From the NCBI GenBank assembly GCA_001899065.1, contig MKUZ01000031.1, forward strand, positions 73,382 through 137,381: DNA of 64,000 bases. The letters run 5' to 3'. The notes below the pieces were generated by a model. That model was not told the origin of the DNA, ran no database searches, and worked only from the letters and a program-made list of their open reading frames with translations. The stretch comes from Devosia sp. 66-22 (lineage in GTDB: Bacteria; Pseudomonadota; Alphaproteobacteria; Rhizobiales; Devosiaceae). The position numbers and the translations under genes were made by a program. How positions within the stretch are numbered: the stretch's first letter is position 1; every line of letters starts with the position of its first letter. Positions 1-7,839 of this stretch are shown here, one piece after another.

Positions 1-2
1 AG

Positions 3-2378
3 CCCAAACCGCGCCGTTCCATCCTGCCGCTGCTGATTGCCGTCCTCGCGGTGGCGGCGATCATCCTCGTCATCGTCGGCCGGCTCGTCGGCCCGACCCC
101 GGTGGCCCAGCCGGGCTGGCAGGACGCCCTCTACTCGGTGCTGCTCGCCTTCACGCTCGACGGCTCGTTCCTGGGACAGCAGAGCATCATCGCGCTGCTC
201 GGTGCCTTTGCCGCGGCGCTGGTGTTCTATCTCGCGCTGTTCGGCAGCCTGTGGGTCGTGTTCCGCCGCCGCCTCGTCGCCTGGCGCGCCGCGCGCAGCC
301 GGCGGCACATCGTCGTCGTCGGCGACGATGCCGATGCCGAGGAGCTGGCGGTCGTCCTGTCGGCCAGCGCGAACGTCGTTCTTGTCTCGGCGCAGCCGAC
401 GCAGGAGCGGCGCGTGATGTGGGTCGAGCGGCCCACCGTCACCTCCGAGCTCATCGCCGCCGCCAGTATCCACAACGCCCGCTCGGTCGTCGTGATGCTC
501 GCCGATGAAAAGGTCAACGCCGCCATCGCCACGTCCATCGCCAGCGGCCGCGACGGCGCGGCGGAGCCCGCCATCTGGTGCCGCACCGGCGACCGGCTGG
601 TGGCCGACCGCGTCGCCGCCGTCGAGACCGGCGCGTCGCGCATCCTCGTGTTCGACGAAGCGCAGATCATGGCGCGCGAGGTGTTCGCGCGGCAGCCGGC
701 GCACGCCATCGCCGAACGCATGGCGGCCGACCGCGTGCATTTCCTCATCCTCGGCTTCGGGCGGCTGGGACAGGCGATGGCGGAGGAGGCGATCTTTTCG
801 GGCATCGCGGCGGGGCTGGGCCGGCCGATGATCACGGTGCTCGACCGGCACGCGGCGCGGGCCGAGGCGGTCTATCGCGAAAGCCGCCCGGCGCTCGACA
901 AGGCGGTCGATCTCGCTTTCATCGAGGCCGAGCTGATCACGTCGGAGAACGCGCCGGCCCTGTCGCGGGCCGCCCTCGCTGAGCTCGCCCTGCGCGACGC
1001 GGTCGCGCGGGTCACCGGCATCCTGATCTGCCTGGGCAGCGACGCCGACAATGTGCGCTTCGCGCTGGCTCTCCCCGACATCCGCCGCCGCGAAGGGCGC
1101 TACTTCGCACCCGCCTTCATGCGCCTGCGCGACCCCGATGCCGAGAGCGTGGTGTTCGCCACGGCGCAGCCGCATGTGCTCGATCCCAACAGCGGCGTGC
1201 AGCCGCTCGAGCGGCCGACCCGGCTGGTGGCGAGCGACATTCTCGATGCCGCGCATCGCGACGAGGCGGCGCGGCTGCTGCATGCGGCCTATAGCGGTGG
1301 CGCGGGCAAGTCGGCCGGCGCCTCCACCGACTGGAACCATCTTCCGGAAACCTACCGCCGCGCCAATCGCCGCAGCGCCGACCACATCGCGGCCAAGCTG
1401 TTCTCGATCGGGCTCACCTCCGAGCATGACGCGCATGCGCCCATGCTGGTCGAGCGCCATGCGCATCAGCGCATCGTCGCGCCGCTCGCCGCCGATGGCG
1501 ATGCGCGCCTGCCCCTGCTGGCGGCGCTCGAGCATCGCCGCTGGGCCGCCGACCGCGTCGTCGACGGCTGGTCCTATGCCGCCACGCGCGACGACGACCT
1601 CAAGCATCATCCGCTGCTCGAGCGCGGCGATTATGCCGAGCTGCCCGAGCTCGAGCAGCGCAAGGACCGCGACCAGATCCGCACCGTGCTCTCCTCGGTC
1701 GTGGTCTCCGACGGCAAGGGCGCCATGCCCGAAATCCGCGTCGCCCTGGCCGGCCACCGCAAGCTCGATCCTGCCGAGGAGCAGCGCGCCGTCACGGCGC
1801 TGGTCGAGCGGCTGATCCCGCGCCTCGCGGTGAAGGACCATGTCGTCACGCTGGTTTCGCCGCTGGCGCCGGGTGCCGATCTCGCGCTCACCGAGGGCGT
1901 GGCGCGGGCGCTCCGGGGCAAGGTGGGCGAGCTCCGCCTCATCGTGCCCGAAGCCGTGCCCTATCGCGTCGTGCTCGACACCATTGCGCGCGAGGAGGAG
2001 GCCGATCCCGTCGGCTTCGCCGAGGCCGTGCTGAAGCGCCGGCGCGCGCTGTTCGAGCTGTTCGCGCGCGTCGACATCGTGCGCCTCGGCCTCGTCGGCC
2101 GCACCGACGATTCCTACGCCCGGCAGAAGCCGCAATTCGAGCTCGGGCTGGTCCGCGCCAATGCCTACCTCGTGCGGCGCTGCGACCTGCTGGGGGTGCT
2201 GTGGGATGGCGCGCCGACCCGCGGTCCGGGCGGCACCGGCGACCTCGTCGCCGGCTGGTGCGATCCGGCGAGCCTGTCTCCCGGCGTCGATCCCGGCGCG
2301 TCCCCGGTCCGCCCCGGTCCGGCCGACCGCGAGGCGAGCCTTATCGCGGTCACCGTCAGCCGCGCGCCTGCTCACTGA
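3..2378 (+). CDS. Membrane protein with TrkA-N/RCK-like, RyR and probable SLOG domains (5' truncated)
   Basis: The frame is open to the window edge, so the N-terminus is missing. Residues below count from the GTG at 51. A hydrophobic helix precedes and includes residues 1-15, and a second spans about 45-72. Two Rossmann segments resembling TrkA-N/RCK domains follow at about 86-220 (HIVVVGDDADAEELA) and 229-345 (LILGFGRLGQAMAEEA, a GxGxxG motif). Residues 490-545 look like a bacterial RyR domain (EHRRWAADRVVDGWSYAATR, then HHPLL). From about 561 a third alpha/beta domain starts IRVALAGHRKL and ends LLGVLWDGAPTRGPGGTGD, as in SLOG-type nucleotide-binding domains. The two-helix plus RCK layout recalls ligand-gated ion channels, but I see no TVGYG filter between the helices. 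The role is probably ligand-sensing at the membrane; the ligand is unknown. Confidence 0.75.
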   Translation, partial: PKPRRSILPLLIAVLAVAAIILVIVGRLVGPTPVAQPGWQDALYSVLLAFTLDGSFLGQQSIIALLGAFAAALVFYLALFGSLWVVFRRRLVAWRAARSRRHIVVVGDDADAEELAVVLSASANVVLVSAQPTQERRVMWVERPTVTSELIAAASIHNARSVVVMLADEKVNAAIATSIASGRDGAAEPAIWCRTGDRLVADRVAAVETGASRILVFDEAQIMAREVFARQPAHAIAERMAADRVHFLILGFGRLGQAMAEEAIFSGIAAGLGRPMITVLDRHAARAEAVYRESRPALDKAVDLAFIEAELITSENAPALSRAALAELALRDAVARVTGILICLGSDADNVRFALALPDIRRREGRYFAPAFMRLRDPDAESVVFATAQPHVLDPNSGVQPLERPTRLVASDILDAAHRDEAARLLHAAYSGGAGKSAGASTDWNHLPETYRRANRRSADHIAAKLFSIGLTSEHDAHAPMLVERHAHQRIVAPLAADGDARLPLLAALEHRRWAADRVVDGWSYAATRDDDLKHHPLLERGDYAELPELEQRKDRDQIRTVLSSVVVSDGKGAMPEIRVALAGHRKLDPAEEQRAVTALVERLIPRLAVKDHVVTLVSPLAPGADLALTEGVARALRGKVGELRLIVPEAVPYRVVLDTIAREEEADPVGFAEAVLKRRRALFELFARVDIVRLGLVGRTDDSYARQKPQFELGLVRANAYLVRRCDLLGVLWDGAPTRGPGGTGDLVAGWCDPASLSPGVDPGASPVRPGPADREASLIAVTVSRAPAH

Positions 2379-2483
2379 TCGATTTCAGTGGATCGGGAGA
2401 TTTCCGGGACGTGTTCCGGACTTCCGCAATGGAGCGGTTGCCGCTAACCTCGCTCCCATATTTTGGGGGATAGGTTGAACGAT

Positions 2484-3506
2484 ATGGCCAAGGACGGGAT
2501 CAGGGCGGCGCGAGCCGTCCGGGTCGAGGACGTTGCACGTGAGGCGGGCGTCTCGCCCATCACTGTCTCGCGCACGCTGAGCGCTCCGCACAAGGTGAAG
2601 CCGGAAACGCGCGAGCGCGTCACCGCCGCCGTCGAAAAGACCGGCTATGTCGTCAACTCCATCGCCTCGAGCCTGAGGTCGGGGCGCTCCACCACCGTCA
2701 CCGTGTTCGTCGCGAGCCTGCTCAACCCGCATTTCGCCGCCGCCATGCAGGGGGCGCTCGATGCCTTTGAAGGCAGCCGCTACCGCCTGATGTTCAGCCA
2801 GGTCGGCTATATCGAGGGGCTCAAGGCCGACATCACCGAGACGATCCGGCCGTTCAGCCCCGCTGCCGTGATGTTCACGGGCATCCCGATGCGGGACGAG
2901 GCGCGCGATGCGCTGCGCCGGCTCAACGTCCCGGTGATGGAATTGTGGAGCGGCGCCGACGATCCCATCGACATGGTCGCGGGCGGCTCGATCGAGGGCG
3001 GCGCGCGCCTGATGGGCGAGCATTTCGTGCGCCAGGGCTACCGGCACATCGCCTATGCCGGGCAGACCCATGTGCCCGGCGGCATCGGCCTTGCCGGTTT
3101 CCGCAAGGGCATCGAGGCGGCGGGCGGCACGCTCGGCTTCGTGCTGCCGGTCGAAGGCACCGGCACGCTGTCGGCCGGCATCGTCGTGCTCCGCCAGATT
3201 CTGCGCGACTACCCGCAATGCGATGCGATCTATTTCGGCTCGGACCTGCTCGCCGTCGGCGCCCAGATCGCGGCGCGCGAGCGTGGCGTCGAGATGCCCG
3301 GCCAGCTCGCCATGGGCGGCTATGGCGATCTCGAATTCGCCCAGCATCTGATGCCGGCACTCACCACCGTGCATGTGTCGGACTACGAGACCGGGCGCCT
3401 TGCCGGCGTGGCGCTGCGGGCCCGGCTCGAAGGCCAGCCCCTCGCGGGACCTATCATACAGGTGCCCATGCATCTGGTCGTCCGCGACAGCACGCCCGCG
3501 AAATAG
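2484..3506 (+). CDS. LacI family transcriptional regulator
   Basis: The N-terminal helix-turn-helix is clear (VEDVAREAGVSPITVSRTLS), followed by the hinge region and a periplasmic-binding-protein-like sensor domain starting near STTVTVFVASLLNPHF. The length of about 340 residues is normal for the family. Starts at TTG 2463, TTG 2475 or ATG 2484 are all possible; I chose the ATG, with AGG about 9 bases upstream. It lies directly before a sugar-acid dehydratase gene on the same strand, so a local role in sugar-acid catabolism is likely. The effector is unknown, but GntR-like (gluconate-type) members are the closest resemblance. Nearby palindromes at 3506 and 5505 are candidate operators. Confidence 0.9.
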   Translation: MAKDGIRAARAVRVEDVAREAGVSPITVSRTLSAPHKVKPETRERVTAAVEKTGYVVNSIASSLRSGRSTTVTVFVASLLNPHFAAAMQGALDAFEGSRYRLMFSQVGYIEGLKADITETIRPFSPAAVMFTGIPMRDEARDALRRLNVPVMELWSGADDPIDMVAGGSIEGGARLMGEHFVRQGYRHIAYAGQTHVPGGIGLAGFRKGIEAAGGTLGFVLPVEGTGTLSAGIVVLRQILRDYPQCDAIYFGSDLLAVGAQIAARERGVEMPGQLAMGGYGDLEFAQHLMPALTTVHVSDYETGRLAGVALRARLEGQPLAGPIIQVPMHLVVRDSTPAK

Positions 3507-3520
3507 TTCGTCCTACGAAC
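3506..3520. promoter_or_regulatory. Perfect palindrome, candidate operator before the dehydratase gene
   Basis: GTTCGT-CCT-ACGAAC is a perfect 6+3+6 inverted repeat. It begins on the last base of the LacI gene's stop codon and lies about 85 bases before the dehydratase start. The position suits repression of the dehydratase by the adjacent LacI protein. The odd-length centre is less typical for LacI proteins than a CG-centred site. Confidence 0.4.
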
Positions 3521-3602
3521 GCGTTTGGCGCGATCGGGGCTCTCATTCCACCGCGCCATGCGCTATGGCTTGGTGGACGAAGAATCTCATTTCGAGGCCG
3601 AT

Positions 3603-5411
3603 ATGACTACCGAGGGGAATGGCGTGTCTGACAAGAAGCTCAGGTCGCGCGCCTGGTTCGACAATCCGGACAATGCCGACATGACGGCGCTCTATCTCGA
3701 GCGCTACCTCAATTTCGGCCTGAGCCGCGAGGAGCTGCAGTCGGGCAAGCCGATCATCGGCATCGCGCAGACGGGCTCGGACCTCAGCCCGTGCAACCGC
3801 CACCATGTCGAGCTCGCCAAGCGCACCCGCGACGGCATCCGCGACGCCGGCGGCATCGTGCTCGAATTCCCGGTGCATCCCATCCAGGAAACCGGCAAGC
3901 GGCCCACCGCCAATCTCGACCGCAACCTCACCTATCTGAGCCTCGTCGAGATCCTCTACGGCTACCCGCTCGACGGCGTCGTGCTCACCATCGGCTGCGA
4001 CAAGACCACGCCAGCGCTGCTGATGGGTGCGGCCACGGTCAATATCCCCGCCATCGCCATGTCGGTGGGCCCCATGCTCAATGGCTGGTTCCGCGGCGAG
4101 CGCACCGGCTCGGGCACCATCGTGTGGAAGGCCCGGCAGATGTATGCGACGGGCGAGATCAACTACACGCAGATGATCGACATCGTCGCCTCGTCGGCGC
4201 CCTCCACCGGCTACTGCAACACCATGGGCACGGCGACCACGATGAACTCGCTGGCCGAGGCGCTCGGCATGCAGCTCCCCGGCTCCGCCGCCATCCCGGC
4301 GCCCTATCGCGACCGGCAGGAAATGGCCTATCGCACCGGCCTTCGCATCGTCGACATGGTGCGCGAAGACCTCAAGCCATCAGACATCCTCACCAAGGAC
4401 AACTTCCACAACGCCATCGTCGTCAATTCGGCGATCGGTGGCTCGACCAATGCGCCCATCCATATCGGCGCCATCGCGCGCCACATCGGCGTCGATCTCG
4501 AGCTCAAGGAATGGGAGACCGTCGGCCACAAGGTGCCGCTCCTCGTCAACCTGCAGCCGGCCGGCGAATATCTGGGCGAGGACTACTATCATGCGGGCGG
4601 CGTGCCCGCGGTGGTCAACGAGCTGATGAAGCAGGGGCTGATCAAGGAGAACGCCCCCACCGTCAACGGCAAGTCCATCGGCGAGAACTGCCGCAGCACC
4701 ACCATCCAGGACGACAAGGTCATCCGGCCGTTCGACAAGCCGCTCAAGACCGAGGCCGGCTTCATCGTGCTGTCGGGCAATCTGTTCGACAGCGCCATCA
4801 TGAAGACCTCGGTCATCTCCGAGGAATTCAAGGAGCGCTACCTCAGCGATCCCGCGCATCCGGGCATGTTCGAGGGCAAGGCCGTGGTGTTCGACGGTCC
4901 CGAGGACTACCATCACCGCATCGATGATCCCTCGCTCGCCATCGACGAGCACACGCTGCTGTTCATGCGCGGCGCCGGCCCCATCGGCTATCCGGGCGCG
5001 GCCGAAGTCGTCAACATGCGGCCACCGGCCTATCTCATCGAGCAGGGCGTCACGGCGCTCGCCTGCATCGGCGACGGGCGGCAGTCGGGCACGTCGGGTT
5101 CGCCGTCCATCCTCAACGCCTCGCCCGAGGCGGCCGCGGGCGGCAACCTTGCGATCCTGCGCACCGGCGACCGCGTCCGCATCGACCTCAACAAGGGCGA
5201 GGCCAACATCCTGATCTCCGACGAGGAGCTCAAGAAGCGGCAGGACGACCTCGCTTCGATGGGCGGCTACAAATATCCCAAGCACCAGACCCCCTGGCAG
5301 GAAATCCAGCGTGGCCTGGTCGATCAGCTCGGCAATGGCGGTGTGCTCAAGAATGCCGTCAAATACCAGCGCATCGCCCAGACCGAAGGGCTGCCGCGCG
5401 ACAATCACTGA
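3603..5411 (+). CDS. IlvD/EDD family dehydratase, probable D-xylonate dehydratase
   Basis: This is a 602-residue member of the dihydroxy-acid/6-phosphogluconate dehydratase family, iron-sulfur enzymes that dehydrate sugar acids to 2-keto-3-deoxy acids. Iron-sulfur and active-site segments are visible: DLSPCNRHH near residue 60, [13 protein letters not shown] near 130 and [13 protein letters not shown] near 200. The N-terminal [20 protein letters not shown] and overall sequence resemble Caulobacter XylD-type xylonate dehydratases from memory, more than IlvD. The start could be ATG 3603 (GAGG upstream) or GTG 3624 (GAGGGG upstream). Its position behind a LacI regulator supports a catabolic, substrate-induced role. 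Arabinonate or galactonate as substrate cannot be excluded. Confidence 0.88.
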   Translation: MTTEGNGVSDKKLRSRAWFDNPDNADMTALYLERYLNFGLSREELQSGKPIIGIAQTGSDLSPCNRHHVELAKRTRDGIRDAGGIVLEFPVHPIQETGKRPTANLDRNLTYLSLVEILYGYPLDGVVLTIGCDKTTPALLMGAATVNIPAIAMSVGPMLNGWFRGERTGSGTIVWKARQMYATGEINYTQMIDIVASSAPSTGYCNTMGTATTMNSLAEALGMQLPGSAAIPAPYRDRQEMAYRTGLRIVDMVREDLKPSDILTKDNFHNAIVVNSAIGGSTNAPIHIGAIARHIGVDLELKEWETVGHKVPLLVNLQPAGEYLGEDYYHAGGVPAVVNELMKQGLIKENAPTVNGKSIGENCRSTTIQDDKVIRPFDKPLKTEAGFIVLSGNLFDSAIMKTSVISEEFKERYLSDPAHPGMFEGKAVVFDGPEDYHHRIDDPSLAIDEHTLLFMRGAGPIGYPGAAEVVNMRPPAYLIEQGVTALACIGDGRQSGTSGSPSILNASPEAAAGGNLAILRTGDRVRIDLNKGEANILISDEELKKRQDDLASMGGYKYPKHQTPWQEIQRGLVDQLGNGGVLKNAVKYQRIAQTEGLPRDNH

Positions 5412-5435
5412 CGCGCCGGCTCGCGTCTCGCGATG

Positions 5436-5470
5436 AAGGGCTCGCCGCGCGGCGGGCCCTTCTTGCTTCC
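5436..5470 (+). terminator. Stem-loop terminator after the dehydratase gene
   Basis: AAGGGC (5436-5441) pairs with GCCCTT (5456-5461), and the GC-rich interior continues the stem with one G-U pair, giving about 11 base pairs and a short loop. CTTGCTT follows, so the U-tract is weak. It lies about 25 bases after the dehydratase stop. Confidence 0.6.
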
Positions 5471-5504
5471 GCGCCGGCTCGCGGAAAGCGGCTCCGATTG
5501 CGCC

Positions 5505-5518
5505 CGAAAGCGCTTTCG
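5505..5518. promoter_or_regulatory. LacI-type palindromic site
   Basis: CGAAAGCGCTTTCG is a perfect 14-base palindrome with a central CG, the classic form of LacI-family operators. It lies 42 bases before the cyclic-nucleotide-binding protein gene and downstream of the LacI/dehydratase pair. Which protein binds it is inference. Confidence 0.4.
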
Positions 5519-5559
5519 CGTATTTCCGCGCCTAGGAACGACGCGGGGGCTGGGAGCCG

Positions 5560-6024
5560 ATGCCGGACATTCTCGAATATTGCAAAGGCCGCACGGTCGA
5601 GACCTTCAAATCCGGCGCCACGCTGATCAGGCAGGGCGGCGACGACCGCAAGCTGTTCGTGCTGGTCGAAGGCCAGGTCGAAGTGCTGCGGCAGGACACG
5701 CAGGTGTCCTACATCGAAGAGCCAGGCTCGCTGTTCGGCGAAATGAGCGTGTTGCTCGACATGCCCTATTCGGCCACGGTCAAGGCGCTGTCGACGGTCA
5801 AGGCCTATGTCATCGACGACCCGATCAAGTTCCTGGGCAGCCAGTCCGAGATCGCGCTCGAGCTCGCCGCGCTCCTCGCCCGCCGGCTCTACTACACCAC
5901 GTCCTATCTGGTGGATCTCCAGCAGCAGGCCGCCGGCCGCCGCGAGGACCTCGACGTCGTCGACAAGATCCTCGCCCAGCTCGTCCAGTCCCCGGACGAC
6001 GCCAAGGTCAAGAAGAAGAAGTAG
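5560..6024 (+). CDS. Cyclic nucleotide-binding domain protein
   Basis: The 154-residue protein is a single CRP-like beta-roll (residues about 12-110: GATLIRQGGDDRKLFVLVEG, then GSLFGEMSVLLDMPYSATVK) followed by a helical tail ending in a lysine run. There is no DNA-binding helix-turn-helix, so it is not a CRP-type regulator by itself; it may be a small nucleotide sensor acting through protein contacts. The phosphate-binding segment reads FGEMSVLLDMPYSA, with Pro-Tyr where cAMP binders usually have an Arg, so cAMP binding is uncertain. GGGAG lies before the ATG. The tautomerase gene follows after 16 bases. Confidence 0.85.
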   Translation: MPDILEYCKGRTVETFKSGATLIRQGGDDRKLFVLVEGQVEVLRQDTQVSYIEEPGSLFGEMSVLLDMPYSATVKALSTVKAYVIDDPIKFLGSQSEIALELAALLARRLYYTTSYLVDLQQQAAGRREDLDVVDKILAQLVQSPDDAKVKKKK

Positions 6025-6040
6025 CGCGGAGGGCAGCCCG

Positions 6041-6259
6041 ATGCCTTATGTGAAGGTCGAGATCGCCAAGGGCGTCGCCACCGTCGAGCAGAAGCGTGCC
6101 GTCATCCGCCGGATGACCGACGTCCTGGTCGAAGAGCTGGGCCGCAACCCCGAATACGTCTTCGTGGTCATCGACGAGATCGACACCGACAATTGGGGCC
6201 GCAAGGGCCAGTCGCTCACCGAGCTGTGGCAGCAACAGTCGCCCGACAAGCCCCGCTAG
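6041..6259 (+). CDS. 4-oxalocrotonate tautomerase family protein
   Basis: This 72-residue protein starts Met-Pro, and the exposed Pro1 is the catalytic base in this family. The body (KVEIAKGVATVEQKRAVIRR, then a FVVIDEID strand) matches the short beta-alpha-beta tautomerase fold. GCGGAGGG precedes the ATG. It probably forms hexamers, as small members do. The substrate is unknown; no aromatic meta-cleavage genes are near. Confidence 0.88.
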   Translation: MPYVKVEIAKGVATVEQKRAVIRRMTDVLVEELGRNPEYVFVVIDEIDTDNWGRKGQSLTELWQQQSPDKPR

Positions 6260-6323
6260 CACGCAGTTCCACCGGCCCGCCGGTCGAAGCGCCCGCATCC
6301 GCACTCACCGGGTGCGATGCTCG

Positions 6324-6710
6324 CTAAACCAGCCCCTGCGCCTTCACCACCACGAAGATCATCGCCACATAGGTCAGCTGGTGCGCGACCTGGTCGACGC
6401 CGTGCAGCACCCAGAAGCGGCGCGGCCGGTTCTCGACATGCACGCCGCTCGAATAGTGGATCTTGGCGTAGTCGAGGCCATAATGCAGCGCGAACTCCGC
6501 GGCCACGAGCGCCAGGCTCAGCCCGATCGGGGTTCCCACCAGCAGCAGGACGAGCAGCGACAGTCCGGCGTGGATGCCGGCATGCACATAGCCGCCCGCA
6601 TGGAAGAAATTGCCCTTGCCCGCCAGCATCCAGCCCGGCTGCAGGAAATAGTCGGCAATGTAATGCTTGAGCTCGAGCCCGATCATGAGCCCGAAGAACA
6701 CTCCCGCCAT
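6324..6710 (-). CDS. DUF3307 membrane protein
   Basis: The 128-residue protein has a typical DUF3307 start, with the HYIADYFLQ segment near residue 16 followed by a GKGN turn. Three to four hydrophobic helices and several conserved histidines follow (HAGGYVHAGIHAG, ALHYGLDYAKIHY). It is an inner-membrane protein of unknown function. A different family cannot be excluded, but the histidine and aspartate pattern is distinctive. It converges with the tautomerase gene and is divergent from the FecR gene. Confidence 0.75.
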   Translation of the reverse strand: MAGVFFGLMIGLELKHYIADYFLQPGWMLAGKGNFFHAGGYVHAGIHAGLSLLVLLLVGTPIGLSLALVAAEFALHYGLDYAKIHYSSGVHVENRPRRFWVLHGVDQVAHQLTYVAMIFVVVKAQGLV

Positions 6711-6741
6711 CGCTGTCCTCTCCGGCCCCCCAGCCGAAGCC

Positions 6742-6762
6742 GAAGCGCTTGGCCAGCGCTTC
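6742..6762. repeat. Inverted repeat upstream of the DUF3307 gene
   Basis: GAAGCGCT-TGGCC-AGCGCTTC has perfect 8-base arms and lies 32 bases upstream of the minus-strand DUF3307 start. It could be an operator or simply a hairpin. Nothing else coding is seen in the 214-base gap to the FecR gene at 6925. Confidence 0.35.
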
Positions 6763-6924
6763 AGAGGCTACCCTTCTGCCGGGCGCAGCATGGCAAGAAG
6801 CCCTGCCTTCCGCAAGCGCCGAAGATTCGTCGCAATGGTCCTGGAGTGCTAGTGTTCAGGGTCGGTTCATGGATCGAGGCGCAGGGGCAAGCCCCAAAGT
6901 GCCCGCGTATGAGGGGTAGGATGA

Positions 6925-7797
6925 ATGCGCAAGCTTGAAGCTCTTCTGCTCGCCGCGACGCTCGCCATGGCGCCGTCGCTGGCTCTGGCCGACGGCGCGG
7001 GCAGTGCCCTGGGCGTCAAGCAGCAGGCCGCCGCCAAGCTCGGGCAGGAGACGCGGACGCTGCGTGTGGGCTCCGACATCTTCATCGGCGATCTGGTCGA
7101 GACCGGGGCGCAGGGGCAGGTGCAGATCCTGTTCGCCGACAACACCGAGCTGGTGCTCGGGCCCTCCTCGGCGCTCACTATCGAAGACTATCTCATCCGC
7201 AATGACGGCTCGGCCGGTAAGCTCGCCGTCGACATCCTGTCGGGCGCCTTCCGCTTCGCCACCGGCGACAGCGCCAAGAACCGCTACACTATCGGCACGC
7301 CCACCGGCACTATCGGCGTGCGCGGCACCGAGTTCGACGGCTGGGTCGACCGGCAGGACGGCACCAGCTACGTCATCCGCCATGGCGGCACGGTCATCAT
7401 CTGCAACGACGCCAATGAGTGCGACGTGCTCGACGAGACCTGCGAGGTGGGCAAGATCGCCTCGACCGAAGTCGCCGTGCTCGGCGATTCCCGCACCAGC
7501 ACGGGCGAGGAACGGGCCACCTATAAGCGCTGGTTCCGCTACACCGAGAACCAGTCGCCGCTGCTGCGCGAGTTCTGGTTCGCCGAGGCGCGTGAGTGCC
7601 TCAACCGCACCATCGACGGGCCGGCCGATCCCAATGAGAGCGAGACCGAGGACGATGGCGGCGGCTCGACCGACACGCCCAGCCGGCCGACGACGCCCAC
7701 CACCCCCAACACGCCGACCACGCCCGTGTTCACCGACACCACCACGGTGCCCGGCCCGACCAACGTCTGCACCGGCCGCAACTGCCAGACACCCTAG
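6925..7797 (+). CDS. Secreted FecR-domain protein
   Basis: An N-terminal signal peptide (MRKLEALLLAATLAMAPSLA, cleavage near ALADG) leads into a FecR domain at residues about 40-160, including ETGAQGQVQILFADNTELVL and GTPTGTIGVRGTEFDGWVD. A four-cysteine stretch follows (ICNDANECDVLDETCEVG). The C-terminus is low-complexity Thr/Pro-rich (residues about 245-290), like a periplasmic linker. GAGGGGTAGG lies before the ATG. It is 42 bases upstream of a CHASE2-cyclase gene. Since both proteins have extracytoplasmic parts, FecR may present or gate a signal for CHASE2; that is inference from pairing. Confidence 0.88.
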   Translation: MRKLEALLLAATLAMAPSLALADGAGSALGVKQQAAAKLGQETRTLRVGSDIFIGDLVETGAQGQVQILFADNTELVLGPSSALTIEDYLIRNDGSAGKLAVDILSGAFRFATGDSAKNRYTIGTPTGTIGVRGTEFDGWVDRQDGTSYVIRHGGTVIICNDANECDVLDETCEVGKIASTEVAVLGDSRTSTGEERATYKRWFRYTENQSPLLREFWFAEARECLNRTIDGPADPNESETEDDGGGSTDTPSRPTTPTTPNTPTTPVFTDTTTVPGPTNVCTGRNCQTP

Positions 7798-7839
7798 AAC
7801 GGCGCTCGCAAAATCGCGCTGCCTGGGCTAAACCGCCCC

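Noticed and set aside
2403-2420. TCCGG...CCGGA short inverted repeat before the LacI gene
   Set aside because: Arms are only 5 bases with an 8-base spacer, easily expected by chance in GC-rich DNA.
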